64,000 nt of DNA from Cololabis saira (GCF_033807715.1 NC_084606.1:35377898-35441897); one strand, 5' to 3'. Numbered from the stretch's first letter, positions 22,337 through 33,309 are shown. Notes: generated from the sequence alone by a model not told the origin. Numbers and translations are program-made.

Positions 22337-23653
22337 CTGGGGCCTTGTCTATAAAGCTTGCTTGCGCAGAAAAAGCGCCTGAAAGTTGCGGAAGCCGCCA
22401 TCTACGCAAAGCCTCGGATCTAAAAAGAAAAAACTAACCGAAAAATCTGCTTATCTTTACGGCAACCAGGACCCTCCCGTAAGAATTTACTTAAGACACG
22501 GGGAACTGGCGACGCAGGCTGTGAGGTGGTGAAATGAAGCCAGATTCATGTCATAGGCTACTGTTAATAATGTCATCACATATCACAACATATATCAGAC
22601 TTATAATAAAATAGCGCTGATCGTGTTCCTCTTTGTGTGAAGCTCAGCGTCAGTCAGGACTCTGCTGCTGCTGCTGCTGCAGCCACGGTGACACGCCGGG
22701 AACCTCGTCTTCACCACCGTTTTAGGACAGAACAAATGAGGGGCTTCGTAGAGCGTTTAGGGGCTCCACGGAGCCCCTCATTTCTTCCCTAAAGGGACAC
22801 AGATTGTTTTATATATATAATGAGTTTTAGGCGCGCGTGAAACCTTTAGGTGCGGGTCTAAGCCTAAATTATGGTTCAGCATTAAAACAACGCAGAGCCT
22901 ACTGCGTAGGGTACGCGGTGACGCGCACCTACGCCGTAGGCTCTGCGTTGGTGATGCGGAACCATAAATCAGCCCTGAGCAGCTCTGAGGGGAGACGGGA
23001 GGGAGGAGGGAGAGCGGGGGGTGAAGCGGGGCTGCCGGGCTGTTCTCGCATAGTCTTCGCACAGGGTGTGTCGATGATTTGCAATTAATGGCTGATCCTA
23101 CCTTTAGTTTTTAAACTGTAAAAAGTGGGGGGGACAAAAACATGATTTTGAAAAGACGGGGGGCATGTCCCCACTGTTGCGCCGGGGCACTCACGGCATT
23201 CCGTGCAGCAACGGCGTGCTGCCACTCGCTGTATTTTATACTATTTATTTTTCTACTTTTACTGTGACCACAAAATAATGTAGTTTTCCTGTCCTCCACC
23301 TCATCCTCAACATCTCGATCTCAGATCTCAGTGAAAGTCAGTGTCACGGTGGCTGGATACTTCTCATTCATCCTGAAGCCAAACAGGCTGCAGGAAGCCA
23401 CTGCACATGCTCAGTAGGCTCATCCATATGCATTTATGGTAAAAAGTGGGCGTGTAGAGGGCGGGATATGAGGCGGATTCAGCTGCGCAACCTTCCAGCT
23501 GGACTGTGATTTATGAAGCAAACATTGCGTGCAATTGTGCTGCACATGGTTTTATTGATCCAGATTTTTTTTTGCGCCCGCCATTTTCGGCTTTTGGGTG
23601 TACGTGCACTTTTAGTATGAATCCAACGCAGTCCATTTTAAATGAGGCCCCTG
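22337..23653. mobile_element. Non-autonomous DNA element with CTGGGGCCT ends
   Basis: The left end reads ctggggccttgtctataaag and the right end, complemented, caggggcctcatttaaaatg. No transposase frame. It contains a nested smaller MITE (22858-22977). A short CTG run lies at 22660-22682. Target duplication not evident. Confidence 0.45.
22858..22977. mobile_element. MITE with ~50-bp inverted ends
   Basis: The left arm (attatggttcagc...aacgcagagcctactgcgtagg) mirrors the right arm ending gcggaaccataaatcagccc. The same ends occur at 34272-34347, and a single end occurs at about 3605-3655. The end sequence is typical of a PIF/Harbinger-like fish MITE; that assignment is tentative. Confidence 0.75.
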
Positions 23654-24219
23654 ATCATCAGGGAACTGTGTACACTACTTTTTTGTTTTCTCCCTCTTTT
23701 TGTTTAAAAATAAACTAATATTAGTTCAGTGAGCACATGCAAGATGGTTAAAAGAAATATGCAAAGATATACCCTTAGAGGGAAACAATCACAAAATGCA
23801 GTTTTTAAAAGGTTAAAATTGAATTGTTTCTCAAAGATCAAGGGTATTTTTTTTACAATGAGCTATTACGTGAAATTAGGCTCTTGATGGAAACATTTTC
23901 GATGTTTGGATATGGCACATCACAAAATTCCATAATAATTTAATAATACACAGCTTTATTTCATACAACATTTCATTGTACTATATTTAATTGTTTAAAA
24001 AGGTTTTCCTACACAATGAAATTTTGACTTTATTACTCTTGCTGTCAGTGCCTTTGCATAAGATCATTAGATACAAATCCCACAAGAGCACACACATAAA
24101 AACCAAACACAGAGGTAAAAATAAGAAACAAAAAACAGTGGTAAATGAGATATGTCTACAATACATATTTAAACAGTAGCTACATATTTTATACATACAT
24201 GCATACATGTACAGACACA

Positions 24220-24221
<2 letters not shown>
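23654..24221. other. AT-rich non-coding stretch
   Basis: Nothing recognised. Confidence 0.4.

Positions 24222-24312
<91 letters not shown>
24222..24312. repeat. (TA)n microsatellite
   Basis: About 90 bp of TA. All alternating Tyr-Ile ORFs here are artefacts. Confidence 0.97.
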
Positions 24313-24315
<3 letters not shown>

Positions 24316-24354
24316 AACGGGTTTGCCTCTGCGAAGTCCATATATTTATGTTAA

Positions 24355-24950
24355 TGGACACCTCGAAGGGCATTATCCCGCTTATACCACGGTCACTTAC
24401 CAAAAAACATAGATATTAAATCAGTTATTCATGCTTTAATGTGTTTTCAGTTGAAATCATTAGTTTTATAACAAGCCACAGCTGAGCGGCTGAGCGGACT
24501 ATTTGATCTTTCGTCTACAGCCGTTGTAACCTGGTAAATTACAACATTTTTTAACAAGCCATAACTCAGTTTCCTTGGTAACACCTGAGGGTCTGACTAA
24601 TACCTGAAACAATCACTACAGTCCCATAAGGTCCTTATGCAATGGACATAGTGTTGATTCTCCAGTAACTAGGACTGACCTGAGATACGACTTCAACGGG
24701 AGATATTCTAGTCCGCTCAGCTCCACTCGGCTATTTTCTTTTCTCTCCTCTTCTGCATCCTAGTCATCAAAATTGTTACATTCACCAAATAAATTAAAAT
24801 AAATGACAAAATCACTCATGTCGCCGTCCTGCGGTAGCCGGCTCTTCTTCCCTGGATCTCTGTTGCCGTGGTTACCACCTGGCAGTTGATCCAGCGCAAT
24901 GATATTAAAGACATCAGGCAACTTGACCGAACTTGTTTTCTAGGTGTCCA
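24355..24950. mobile_element. TTAA-flanked MITE with TGGACACCT ends
   Basis: Preceded by TTAA at 24351-24354 and followed by TTAA at 24951-24954. The ends are TGGACACCT and its complement AGGTGTCCA. No coding capacity. TTAA target use fits Kolobok or piggyBac. Confidence 0.6.
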
Positions 24951-24972
24951 TTAACACTTTTAATGGACACCT
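24942..24972. repeat. 12-bp perfect inverted repeat
   Basis: Arms aggtgtccatta (24942-24953) and taatggacacct (24961-24972) around a 7-bp loop. This is two TTAA-element ends abutting, one belonging to the element at 24355-24950 and one to a second fragment running right. Confidence 0.75.
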
Positions 24973-25079
24973 GCCAGCCAATCAGAATCGAGTATTCACA
25001 CAGACCTTGGTATCAATTTTATTTATTTTATTTTCCTCCATATGAGGTTAGACAAAATTACATTAAAATTTGAACTGAC

Positions 25080-25433
25080 CAATGCACTTCTTGTACAATG
25101 TTTTTGATGCATATAGTTCATTGTTTTACATTGAGCTGCTTAAAAAAGAAAATGAATCTTAAGTTAATCTTTACAAGTGTAAAGTTGGGGGCTACATTGT
25201 GTTTGTATTTATGAAGGAATGTTACATTCAGGTCAACAACTTTTTTTTGTGGAAAGTTGAATAAACATTGGCATAAAGCAAGCATATGTGCCCTTTCTCA
25301 TGTTGGCAACAGTATTAAATACATTTAAAAAATACCTTGAGGTAATTTAGAACAGCAAAAAAATTTGTGAATAAATGTGCGTTTAATATGCGATTAATCG
25401 CAATAAAAAGAAATGTATCTTTTGACAGCCCTA
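25080..25433 (-). mobile_element. hAT-type MITE end
   Basis: The right terminus reads, on the minus strand, CTAGGGCTGTCAAAAGATAC then a segment with GCGATTAATCGCA, a widespread fish end. A matching phrase gcgattaatcgcaata occurs at 28882-28898. The other end is not identified. Confidence 0.5.
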
Positions 25434-25490
<57 letters not shown>

Positions 25491-25493
25491 TAT
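25434..25493. repeat. (TA)n microsatellite
   Basis: About 60 bp TA, directly abutting the MITE end. Confidence 0.95.
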
Positions 25494-25681
25494 ACCTGAC
25501 GGCAGCAGTGTGAAGTTATTATATCGGGGGTATATGCAACCACATTATGAATTTGCAGTGTCTCATGGCCGTGTAAAGCAAAAGGAAAACCCAAATGAGG
25601 AAAACATCAAAATAAAGACAATGGTGAGTTTTTAAGTCTTACCTTGTCATATTTTCTGATTGTGGTTTAATTCCTGCATCA

Positions 25682-26587
25682 CTAACAGCAGATACATTTC
25701 CTTTTGAGTTTTTCCTTTGTCAGTATAAACAGCAGAGGAAACATCAGCTTACTGGGCATACATAACCAGAAACTCCACACCATCATAGCACAAATCAAAC
25801 TTTTTTCTGAGAGACTCAGTGCGCCCCTCATCAGCTCCCATACGAGCCTCACCAACAGCATCCCCAGGGTGAAAACAATGGTGTAGAAGGCCCTCTGCTT
25901 TGATTGGTCAGCCCTCTCCCTCCCGCCACCCTGTTCCCCCGGGCCTGGACGAATCAGAACACAGAGCACAGAAACGCTGAAGAAGGTAACGCTTGTTAGG
26001 GACAATATCAAGAAAAAACAATTAACAACCAAATAGGTTTTGCCAGTACTCATCAGACAACTCAGAAGAAAAGCACAGAGCCAGGTACAGAAAATACAGA
26101 CATTTCTGATTCTAATCCCTCTTTCTTTTCTCAGGCTCAGATAAGTGACGGGATGAACAACAGCCAGGTAGCGCTCAAGACATGTCAGGATGTGAAACAA
26201 CGTCTCTCCAAAATACGTAATTGAAATAAGAAATAACCCCACCATCAACATGATGGACTGATCAGTGTACATAGCAAATGAGTTGAGGACACACCCAACG
26301 ACACCAATCATCTCCATGGTGACCAGGTGGTACATGAAACCTTCAGAGTGACTCATTGCTGCTGAGGAGCCAGAATTACTTTGTTGCCACTGTTGAAGAC
26401 CATGATGGAGGATAAAGATGCAGAGAGGGAGGACAATAAAAATGTTGGTCATGTTAAATGTAGCAAATATAATAAAGTATGAAATATCGGTGGTGCATCC
26501 CATGCCATAAAAGGGGGTAGAGTTAATGGAAAAATTAGGTGAAAATAGAAGGGTCTCAGTTGAGGATGAGGAGACGTTGATCAACAT
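25682..26587 (-). CDS. Divergent class A GPCR, copy 3
   Basis: 301 residues in one exon. The N-terminus has sequons N-V-S, N-F-S and N-S-T. TM3 carries GETLFHILTCLERYLAVVHP. The third loop holds RPGPGEQGGGRERADQSKQ then RAFYT. TM7 ends in MPSKLMFPLLFILTKEK in place of NPxxYx5F. The tail ends K-C-I-C-C, a likely palmitoylation site. No Cys lies 25 residues before the TM3 Arg. I chose the ATG at 26585-26587, two bases after the acceptor ttttctttttctatttcag; the longer frame to 26644 reads through this intron. Diverged from copies 1/2 across most positions but alike in every conserved block, so it is an older duplicate. Ligand unknown. Confidence 0.85.
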   Translation of the reverse strand: MLINVSSSSTETLLFSPNFSINSTPFYGMGCTTDISYFIIFATFNMTNIFIVLPLCIFILHHGLQQWQQSNSGSSAAMSHSEGFMYHLVTMEMIGVVGCVLNSFAMYTDQSIMLMVGLFLISITYFGETLFHILTCLERYLAVVHPVTYLSLRKERGIRIRNVCIFCTWLCAFLLSCLMSTGKTYLVVNCFFLILSLTSVTFFSVSVLCVLIRPGPGEQGGGRERADQSKQRAFYTIVFTLGMLLVRLVWELMRGALSLSEKSLICAMMVWSFWLCMPSKLMFPLLFILTKEKLKRKCICC

Positions 26588-26589
26588 GT

Positions 26590-27450
26590 CTGAAATAGAA
26601 AAAGAAAAGACAGTCAATATGATGATTTTTAGAAACTCAATCATGCTCAGGTGTCAAAAGGTCAGTCAGATACGTGTTTACGTACAGAGACTTAAATCAC
26701 TTACACACCTAGTCTGGTAAACTCGGTACAATTGGGGACTCGGCTTGACTGGAATTATAACATTCAGCTGGTTCAAGTTTGCCTTTACAATGCCTTTTGT
26801 TAAACCAACTAAATCAGGGGTCGGCAAACCAAAATGTTGAAAGAAAAACACAACAAACTAATATGTCTGGAGCCGCAAAAAATGAAGAGTCTTGTATAAG
26901 CCTTAGAATGAAGGAAGCACATGCTGCATGTTTCTATATTAGTTATAACTGGGTCCTCTGCTGCAAATGTAGCTGCTAATGTCTTTCCACATGACTCTTT
27001 TTGTTACGCAAATCTATGAAAGAGTATTAGGGCCAGGCAGGAGAAAAATAAAAATAATATTTTAGAGGAGGAAGATTTTTTTTTCATTATGCACTTCGAG
27101 AAAAACGTTGAAATGTCGAGATTAATGTTGAAGTACAATTTGTTGAGAAAAAAGTCGAAATGTTGAGGAAAAAGTCAAAATGTCGAAAAAAAGTCGAAAT
27201 GTGGAGAAAAAAAGTCGAAAGGAAAAAGGAAGAAAAAAAGAGAAGAAAGGAAAAAAATAATATGATAATTATAAAATATATAAATGAGCTATTATATTCT
27301 ATTATAAATACAGATATTTGTCTCTAAATGTTTTTACATACAGGGTTTGGAGAGTGAAGTACAAATCTACAAACATCAAGCGTCTTTATGAGATCACACT
27401 TATTATATTATCCATTTAAATATTATGAAAATCAAATAAAGAATACCAAC
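26590..27450 (-). other. Inferred 5' intron of receptor copy 3
   Basis: The acceptor at 26590 and donor GTTGGT at 27445-27450 (minus) frame about 860 bp. It contains a hAT-like terminus caggggtcggcaaacc at 26815 and a degenerate 18-20 bp repeat of gagaaaaaagtcgaaatg at about 27100-27225. Confidence 0.5.
27100..27225. repeat. Degenerate GTCGAAATG tandem repeat
   Basis: Five to six imperfect copies of an aaaaagtcgaaatgttgag unit. Simple-sequence origin; not coding. Confidence 0.7.
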
Positions 27451-27545
27451 CTTATCCGTATTTGTTTCCGACCTCTCTTGCTCTGTGTCTTCACATATTA
27501 TGTGCAGCAGTTATGATGTTCTCATGGAGTCACACTTTTCTGAGG
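27451..27545 (-). other. Candidate non-coding first exon of receptor copy 3
   Basis: The minus strand ends in CAAATACGGATAAG then GTTGGT. It shares arrangement and partial sequence (GTGAAGACACAGAGCAAGAG upstream) with the block A relic at 7787. Confidence 0.45.
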
Positions 27546-27556
27546 TTCTTGAAGTT

Positions 27557-27581
27557 CAATTCAAATTTGGCTCATTTGCTT
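27557..27581 (-). promoter_or_regulatory. Conserved upstream element of receptor copy 3
   Basis: The minus strand reads AGCAAATGAGCC AAATTTGAATTG, the same as in block A except for flanks, although the receptors are well diverged. Confidence 0.5.
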
Positions 27582-28074
27582 TACAAAAACACTGTCAAGA
27601 TAACAAATGAATGAATGGAGCCTGAGAAAACCACAACACTAAAGGCACCAGCCCCTTCAATAGGTTTACAAGGTATACCTATTAAAGTGGTGAGTAAAGT
27701 AGTACTTTATAAATATGTATATGTTGTGGGAAAACCCATTAAATGCTCCTTAATACGTTTTTTCCAACTAGGTGAGTAACTGGACTGAAACTGAATGTCT
27801 AAGTTATCAAGAACTTGAGAGATGATCCAGATTTCAGTAGATTTAATCAAACAGCTGCATGCAAAAGGGTCAGAACATACATGAGGTGTCTCGATGCAGA
27901 ATTATGATGAAACAAAGGAAGCATAATGACTTTAAGGCTCAAAGGATGATTCATTCTCACGATTTGATCAGACAAAAATATCTTAAAGGCCAGTGTTAAT
28001 CTTTTTTTGAGCAGACTACCAGTCTGTACATTTAGCTGGGTCAAGGCTATATTTTGCTGCTCTCAGCAGTTTTG
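27582..28074. other. Upstream flank of receptor copy 3
   Basis: AT-rich, no recognised feature. Confidence 0.4.
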
Positions 28075-28404
28075 GTTTAATCAAGTTGCCAAGGCTGAAT
28101 TTTCCATCACGACGGCCGCTCTCGGGACTGGGCCCAGGGTGGCCTCGGGCCAGACGGCATCCGCAGCCGTGGCCAGGGTGCGTCCAGGACCACCCCTTCC
28201 CCAACACAGCACTACTTCGGTCGCTGGTCCGCCTCCGGAGCTGGGGCGTCCAGGACCGCCTCCTCCCCAACGCAGCACTGCTCCGGTCGCTGGTCCGTCT
28301 CTGCGACGAACCTCAGGCGTGGCGCCGGGGTAGGTCATGCTGCGGGTCCCTCCGTCGCTGGCGCCGCCTCAGGAGCCATCGCCTGGTGGCCTGCAGCTTC
28401 TGCC

Positions 28405-28620
28405 TCACAGCCTGTCGGCTGCAACGCCACCAGCGCTGCCGTGGCGAATCTCAGGCGTGGCGCCGGGGTGGGTCGCTCCGCGGGTCCCGCAGCCTCTGCC
28501 TCCCGGCCTGCCGGCTGCGGCGCCACCATCGCTTCCAGTGCCGCTCTGGAGTAGGGCTGCTAGGTCCGCCAGGGCATGGGCCAGCGCTTCCAGTGCCCGC
28601 TCCGTGCCCCCCTCTTCCAT
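28405..28620 (-). CDS. Small ORF of the non-autonomous LTR element, copy 1
   Basis: 71 codons starting just downstream of the primer site. Its N-terminus M-E-E-x-x-x-E-R-(A/T)-L-E-A-L-A then LADLAALLQ is shared with the 37-codon ORF at 38875-38988. After that the two diverge into GC-rich frames. A helical leucine- and alanine-rich segment is visible; there is no recognisable domain. It may be the residue of a gag start or a leader peptide. Confidence 0.4.
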   Translation of the reverse strand: MEEGGTERALEALAHALADLAALLQSGTGSDGGAAAGRPGGRGCGTRGATHPGATPEIRHGSAGGVAADRL

Positions 28621-28630
28621 CCTATCGGAC

Positions 28631-28648
28631 GCCCCACGTTGGGCGCCA
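28631..28648 (-). promoter_or_regulatory. Primer binding site, tRNA-Lys type
   Basis: The minus strand reads TGGCGCCCAACGTGGGGC one base inside the LTR. This is the site used with tRNA-Lys (1,2 type) by several retroviruses. Confidence 0.85.
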
Positions 28649-28649
28649 G

Positions 28650-28883
28650 TGTAGCAGGGCGAGTGCTACGGGAGCCAACCGACAGGACAGGGAGGACACA
28701 ACGTTTCAGTGCAGAACTCTTTATTCTCAATTCACCCACACACGTGCACCAACAGCAGCAGCTTCACAGGGAGCCCCTTTGCTGCTGTGCAGTCCCTTCT
28801 TATGAAGGCAGGCAGGGTGGAGAGGTTGATGGGACACACCTGTCCCCAATCAACCTGAGTGGCTGCTCCTCCACCCTGCCACA
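28650..28883 (-). repeat. LTR of non-autonomous element, copy 1
   Basis: 234 bp. The plus strand starts tgtagcagggcgagtgctac and ends ctccaccctgccaca, giving TG...CA on the element strand. Related to 38204-38448. Confidence 0.85.
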
Positions 28884-30072
28884 GCGATTAATCGCAATAG
28901 TATATATATATTATTGTGTGTGTGTGTGTGTGTCTGAGGGATCCTTTACCTTTTTTTCTACAGGGCATTCACCATGCAAATCAAAGAACTGTATTAATCT
29001 GCTGCTGACAACTTGTCGCCTGATACTCAATCTCTGGAGGTCTTGTAGAGTACATGTTAGGATGATGGTTTTAATATCACAAATTGTGGTATCTATTATC
29101 AAACATACTACAGAAAAGAAAATGGAAACATACTATTTCTTATTTGATCAGGTATTTTGGACTTGTGGCATTTATTTCACATTTATAGAGATGGTTTTTC
29201 ATAACAGTGACTTTGCTTCATTTGTTTGTCAGTGTGAAAGTATTCAAATTACTTCAAGCAAAAACAAGTGACTATTCAAATCAGATTGTCCCATGCAAGC
29301 AGAGCATCAGCCTGTTCAGTGAAGCTGACTTTTAGAGTCACAGTTTCTGTTTGTGTATACTGTGATTTGTTATATTTCATATAATGGCCCATCTTAGTAT
29401 CACTTTTCCATCCCAACTCGTGTCCAGAGCCATTAGGTTAGCAGTGGGGGATGTGAATACTTGTCAGTGAACACAGGTGCGAGCCATTAGGTAGGGTATT
29501 AGTTTATTTTGTATAAACGGTAACAATCAAAGTTTAAAAGAATGAATGAATACATTTTGCACAATTGATGCAAATATACAGTCTTTTTAGGTAGTTTAAC
29601 TTGAATTAAAAACAAACATGTGGAAGTCTATATGGAACCTTAAAACCTTCATTGCAGCAGGCCTGGGCTTGATTCCTGTAAAACCTAGTCTGTCCTTTAA
29701 CATCAAACGATAGTGTAACTATACTCTAAAATGGGAGCCCGGTGCTGTAAGCTATGCCATACACCTATTTACATCTTTCTACTAATTTATTTGACAGGGT
29801 ACACAGCACACAATTGATTATTATTAAAAAAAGAAATCGTATTTATCAATCTCTTATCTGAAAGTAGATTCTAATCTGGATTGGTCTAAGTACATCGAAT
29901 AAACAAACAATGGATCAATTCAAGGGAAATGCATTAGAACACTACTGAAAAATAGATAATGACTTATAAGACCATAGTCTGGTTAACATCAGAGATGAAA
30001 GGATAGGAAATGAAGAGGAGACAAGGTGTAGTTTTCCTGACCAAAAATCTAATCTAAAATAAGTATATAAAG

Positions 30073-30078
<6 letters not shown>
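28884..30078. other. Non-coding flank, partly an old receptor-flank duplicate
   Basis: 29180-29560 resembles 8100-8330 (see there). A short (TG)n lies at 28915-28933. No receptor coding remains are visible in it. Confidence 0.4.

Positions 30079-30158
<80 letters not shown>
30079..30158. repeat. (TA)n microsatellite
   Basis: About 80 bp of TA. Confidence 0.95.
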
Positions 30159-30161
<3 letters not shown>

Positions 30162-30941
30162 AAATATATATAAGTATATAAAATGACGGCCATTCCTCCC
30201 CAGGTCATGTGAAGGTCCTGTATAGTATGATACATATAGTATGAAATTATTCAAACTGTACTGTACTACTGTTATTTAATGATAGTTATATTACAACAAA
30301 TATGTTTTAAAGTGATACACACCAAATGAATGACGTTGAGATAATTCAAGAATCATAAAAAGGTGTGAATGATTTAATAGCTGGTCTTTTTATGTTTATA
30401 TTATACCACAGAACAATTATGAGGCAACATACTGAACAAGTTGCTTTTAAAACTATTGTTTATATACTGTATATACAAAATAAATTAAAATGGACTCCAT
30501 AAAGGGTCTGATGAAAAATTTTATTTTCTGTGAAGAAAGAAAAACGAATTATTTAAGGATGAATATACCCAAAGACGTTGCCCTAAGAAACTCTCCATCC
30601 TGGTCGTCATCTGTGAAGGATGGAGGTGGTTCCGTTGTTGTTGTTTTTTTTTAAATTAAAAGCAGTCCGTGGCAGAGCTACTCATTATATTTTTGCCAGC
30701 ATTTTTACATGAATAATTCCTGCTTGTATATAAACTTTTTTTCTGTCCAGCCCCCTTACATCTTTTCAGATATTCTTAAGACTCTTAAGCTTTGAAATGT
30801 CACCGGTAGAGGCATGTAAAAACCACCGATAGATTAGACTCAAATTTATCTCTTCAAAATGCTCCTTCCATACATCCGGGATTTATATTGTAAGCCAATC
30901 CTTCACACTTGATTGATGATGAAAACATGAAAGGGTGAATG
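30159..30941. other. Unassigned AT-rich stretch
   Basis: No gene or repeat terminus recognised. Confidence 0.4.
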
Positions 30942-30945
30942 TTAA

Positions 30946-32228
30946 AGCAGCACAACGTAACTTCCAGCTTTTGTTGAGTTTGGCGGCATCTTTTGGACAA
31001 AAGCGGTAGTGCTTTACCAGAAAGAACACTACGTTTCCCATGAGCTCCAGCGGGTACTGCCGGAAAGATCCTGTCCCCGTCGCTGCATTTGTTTTGATAG
31101 TAAATGAAGACGGGACGGACTTTCAAAACTACTTTTCTGTTTCACCAAGTGAACAGACGGAACGCAAAAAAAAAATGTTAAACTGCTGGAAAGGAACTGG
31201 AGTTTACCGGGATACCTTAAACAAGGAAGCCAGGGAGCGGTATATGGAGAAAATAATGATTATTAACGGTCTGGATCCATATGAAATCCCTACTAAAGAG
31301 TGGATTTCCTCGTCGGAGCTCCACTCTTTAGAAGGATTTACTGCCGCAGTTCTGCAGAACCCACGTCTCCGGCTACCTTGTTTAGGAGTGTTTGGCAGCT
31401 GCTTTGGTAAATGTTTGACTCGCCATGTGTTTCAATAAATTTGTATAATAGTACAACATACAGTACATGTTTTGTATTATTCTTACTTCTCTTTCTTTTT
31501 TTTGACTGCTATATTATGTTGAAGAGGCTCAGAGGCGTGAGCAATATTTTTGTTTTCCTCGTGAGATTATTTTTTTCCTCTGCAGCTACAAATAAGAGTT
31601 AATATTTTTTCCTCAACAAACTAGTTTTATCTGAAGATTGGGGTTAATCGCACTGCAGAGAGCTGGCAAGCAACTGCGTTTAGATGGCGAAGTGGGGAAT
31701 AAAACCTGTGTTTTGATCCGACCCGTCTGTGTGAGTGTTTGTGGTTTACTGTGTGGAAGGTCGTTACAGCCGCGATCCAAGCGAGCCGACGACTCTTTCA
31801 CTCTTTTACTCTGTTATATCAGATACTTGGCCTCCGTGGTTCTGCCTCCGAGCAGGAAAGCGGTGAAAAGTTAAACCATTAGCGATCTTTTCCCCACGTC
31901 TGTTGTGTGTGGAGCTGCTGCAGCCGCAGTAACGGGTTACCAGCTTCTGCGGAGCTGCGCTCCACGCCCCGCCCATTTTCGTCTCGACTACGAATCGGGA
32001 AGGAGGGGGAAGTAATGTATGCCGTAAAGCAGTCAAAGCCGTAAAAATGTGTAGTTTTTTAGTGTGGCAGGGTTCCTACCATGCTCCTCAAAGTTACATA
32101 GTGCCAGTGAAGACGATACAGACCCCTCAGACCATGACAGAGGTTCATTAAACCTGTTGGAAGTTGATGTACCATCACAATGACTCTGGAAATAAGATAT
32201 TAAGGTGGAAAAGTTACATAGTGCCGCT
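30946..32228 (+). mobile_element. TTAA-flanked DNA transposon derivative (Kolobok-like)
   Basis: TTAA lies at 30942-30945 and 32229-32232. The ends are AGCAGCACAACGTAACTT and the complement of AAGTTACATAGTGCCGCT, so the inverted repeat is AGC(A/G)GCAC(A/T)A(C/T)GTAACTT. A second copy of the end phrase, aaagttacatagtgcc, sits at 32090. About 1.28 kb, carrying one exon-like ORF (31040-31438). No transposase core recognised. Confidence 0.75.
31040..31438 (+). CDS. Exon-like ORF of the Kolobok-like element
   Basis: 132 codons from ATG at 31040. The middle, KEARERYMEKIMIINGLDPY then EIPTKEW, resembles the N-terminal part of multi-copy fish proteins that continue into a SWIM-type zinc finger and a YqaJ-like nuclease in complete elements; I recall that family pattern but cannot search here. 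After T-K-E-W the frame probably shifts or splices: a possible donor (TGCTTTG then gtaaat) is at about 31407. None of the downstream domains is present, so this is a truncated passenger gene at best. Confidence 0.4.
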   Translation: MSSSGYCRKDPVPVAAFVLIVNEDGTDFQNYFSVSPSEQTERKKKMLNCWKGTGVYRDTLNKEARERYMEKIMIINGLDPYEIPTKEWISSSELHSLEGFTAAVLQNPRLRLPCLGVFGSCFGKCLTRHVFQ

Positions 32229-32232
32229 TTAA

Positions 32233-32448
32233 GGGTGCATTTGTGTTTTACTCCCTTGCTGCAGATTTTATCTAGCATTCTGGCTAAAGCTGGCATCTCT
32301 AAACTTCTTAACTACAACCAAATCATGGACAGAGAATGTGTCTGAGAGCAGCATAAATGAAAGTTTCTCCTCATATATATATTGCAGTTGCAGTGAATAC
32401 ATTGTTTTCATCTCTCCAGAAGGCTAAGTTTAACTTATGCCAAACCTA
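32233..32448. other. 3' flank of receptor copy 4
   Basis: Short non-coding stretch; nothing recognised. Confidence 0.4.
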
Positions 32449-33309
32449 CTAGCGAATGCATTTCATCTTAAATGTTTCCTTTGTGAGTAGAAACAGCAGA
32501 GGTAACACCAGACTGCTGGGCAAATACATCCAGAAACTCCATACGACCAATGTACAATCCAACCTCTTCTGTCCTGAGATTCGGAACATAGCCCAAATCA
32601 GATCAAACGCAAACCTCAACACCAGCACTCCCAGAATGGCCAGAATGGTGTAAAATGCCCTCATCTTTGATTTGTCAGGCTTCTTCCTGGCCCCACCCTG
32701 CTCCCCTGGACCCGGACGAATCAGAACACAGAGAACACAAACGCTGCAGATGGAGACGATTGTCAAGGACAACACTGAGAAGAAACTATTCATATAGAGT
32801 ATCAGGGGTTCACCATTATCCACCAGAAACAACGTTCCTAATAAACTAAGCAGCCAGAGGCAGCCAATGCAGATGTTTCTGATTCTGATCCATTTCTCTT
32901 TTCTCAGGCTCAGGTAGGTGATGGGATGAACGACAGCCAAGTAACGCTCAATACACGTGAGGATGTGAAAGAACATCTCTCCCATATATGTAATCGAAAC
33001 AGGGAAGAGCCCCACCATTAACATGATGGGCTGAGCGGTGTAGATAGCACAAACATTGAGGAAGCTTCCAGAGACACTCATTATCTCCATGGTGACCATG
33101 TGGTACGTGAAAATGTCAAAATGACTGATTGCTGCTGATGAGGTGGTGTGACTTTGCCGCCACTGTTGGAGACCATGATGGAGGATGAAGATGCAGAGAG
33201 GGAGGAGGAGGAAAATGCTGGTGATGTTGTATATGGTGAAGAATGTAGAGGCTGAGCTGAAGATGAAGCAGTCAAAACTGGAGCTAATTGAAAAATTAAG
33301 TGAAGACAT
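32449..33309 (-). CDS. Divergent class A GPCR, copy 4
   Basis: 286 residues from the first usable ATG. All seven helices are present. TM3 carries GEMFFHILTCIERYLAVVHP, the third loop RPGPGEQGGARKKPDKSKM then RAFYT, and TM7 LPSSLVLPLLFLLTKE instead of NPxxY; the tail ends K-M-K-C-I-R. The start position used by copies 1, 2, 3 and 5, two bases after the acceptor tttttctcttccag, reads ATA here. The next in-frame ATG (33307-33309) is seven codons in and shortens the N-terminus but leaves N-F-S. The open frame to 33357 relies on a TTG codon and intron sequence. Probably functional with a short N-terminus, or supplied with an upstream start by its first exon. Confidence 0.8.
   Translation of the reverse strand: MSSLNFSISSSFDCFIFSSASTFFTIYNITSIFLLLPLCIFILHHGLQQWRQSHTTSSAAISHFDIFTYHMVTMEIMSVSGSFLNVCAIYTAQPIMLMVGLFPVSITYMGEMFFHILTCIERYLAVVHPITYLSLRKEKWIRIRNICIGCLWLLSLLGTLFLVDNGEPLILYMNSFFSVLSLTIVSICSVCVLCVLIRPGPGEQGGARKKPDKSKMRAFYTILAILGVLVLRFAFDLIWAMFRISGQKRLDCTLVVWSFWMYLPSSLVLPLLFLLTKETFKMKCIR

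Larger units (their letters stand above)
28075..28883 (-). mobile_element. Non-autonomous LTR element, copy 1 (3' LTR lost)
   Basis: The minus strand has a complete 5' LTR (28650-28883), a tRNA-Lys primer site, and a GC-rich interior of about 570 bp that ends near 28075 without a second LTR. The interior and LTR match the complete element at 38204-39195. No gag, pol or env frames are present. The left limit is approximate. Confidence 0.75.

Noticed and set aside
24145..24419. ORFs with long Tyr-Ile runs (also at 25394, 29942, 34592, 49195)
   Set aside because: They are translations of (TA)n microsatellites; no conserved flanking coding sequence.
28081..28805. Long GC-rich plus-strand ORFs (also 38218-39106)
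   Set aside because: They run across the LTR, primer site and interior of a non-autonomous LTR element on the wrong strand; low complexity.
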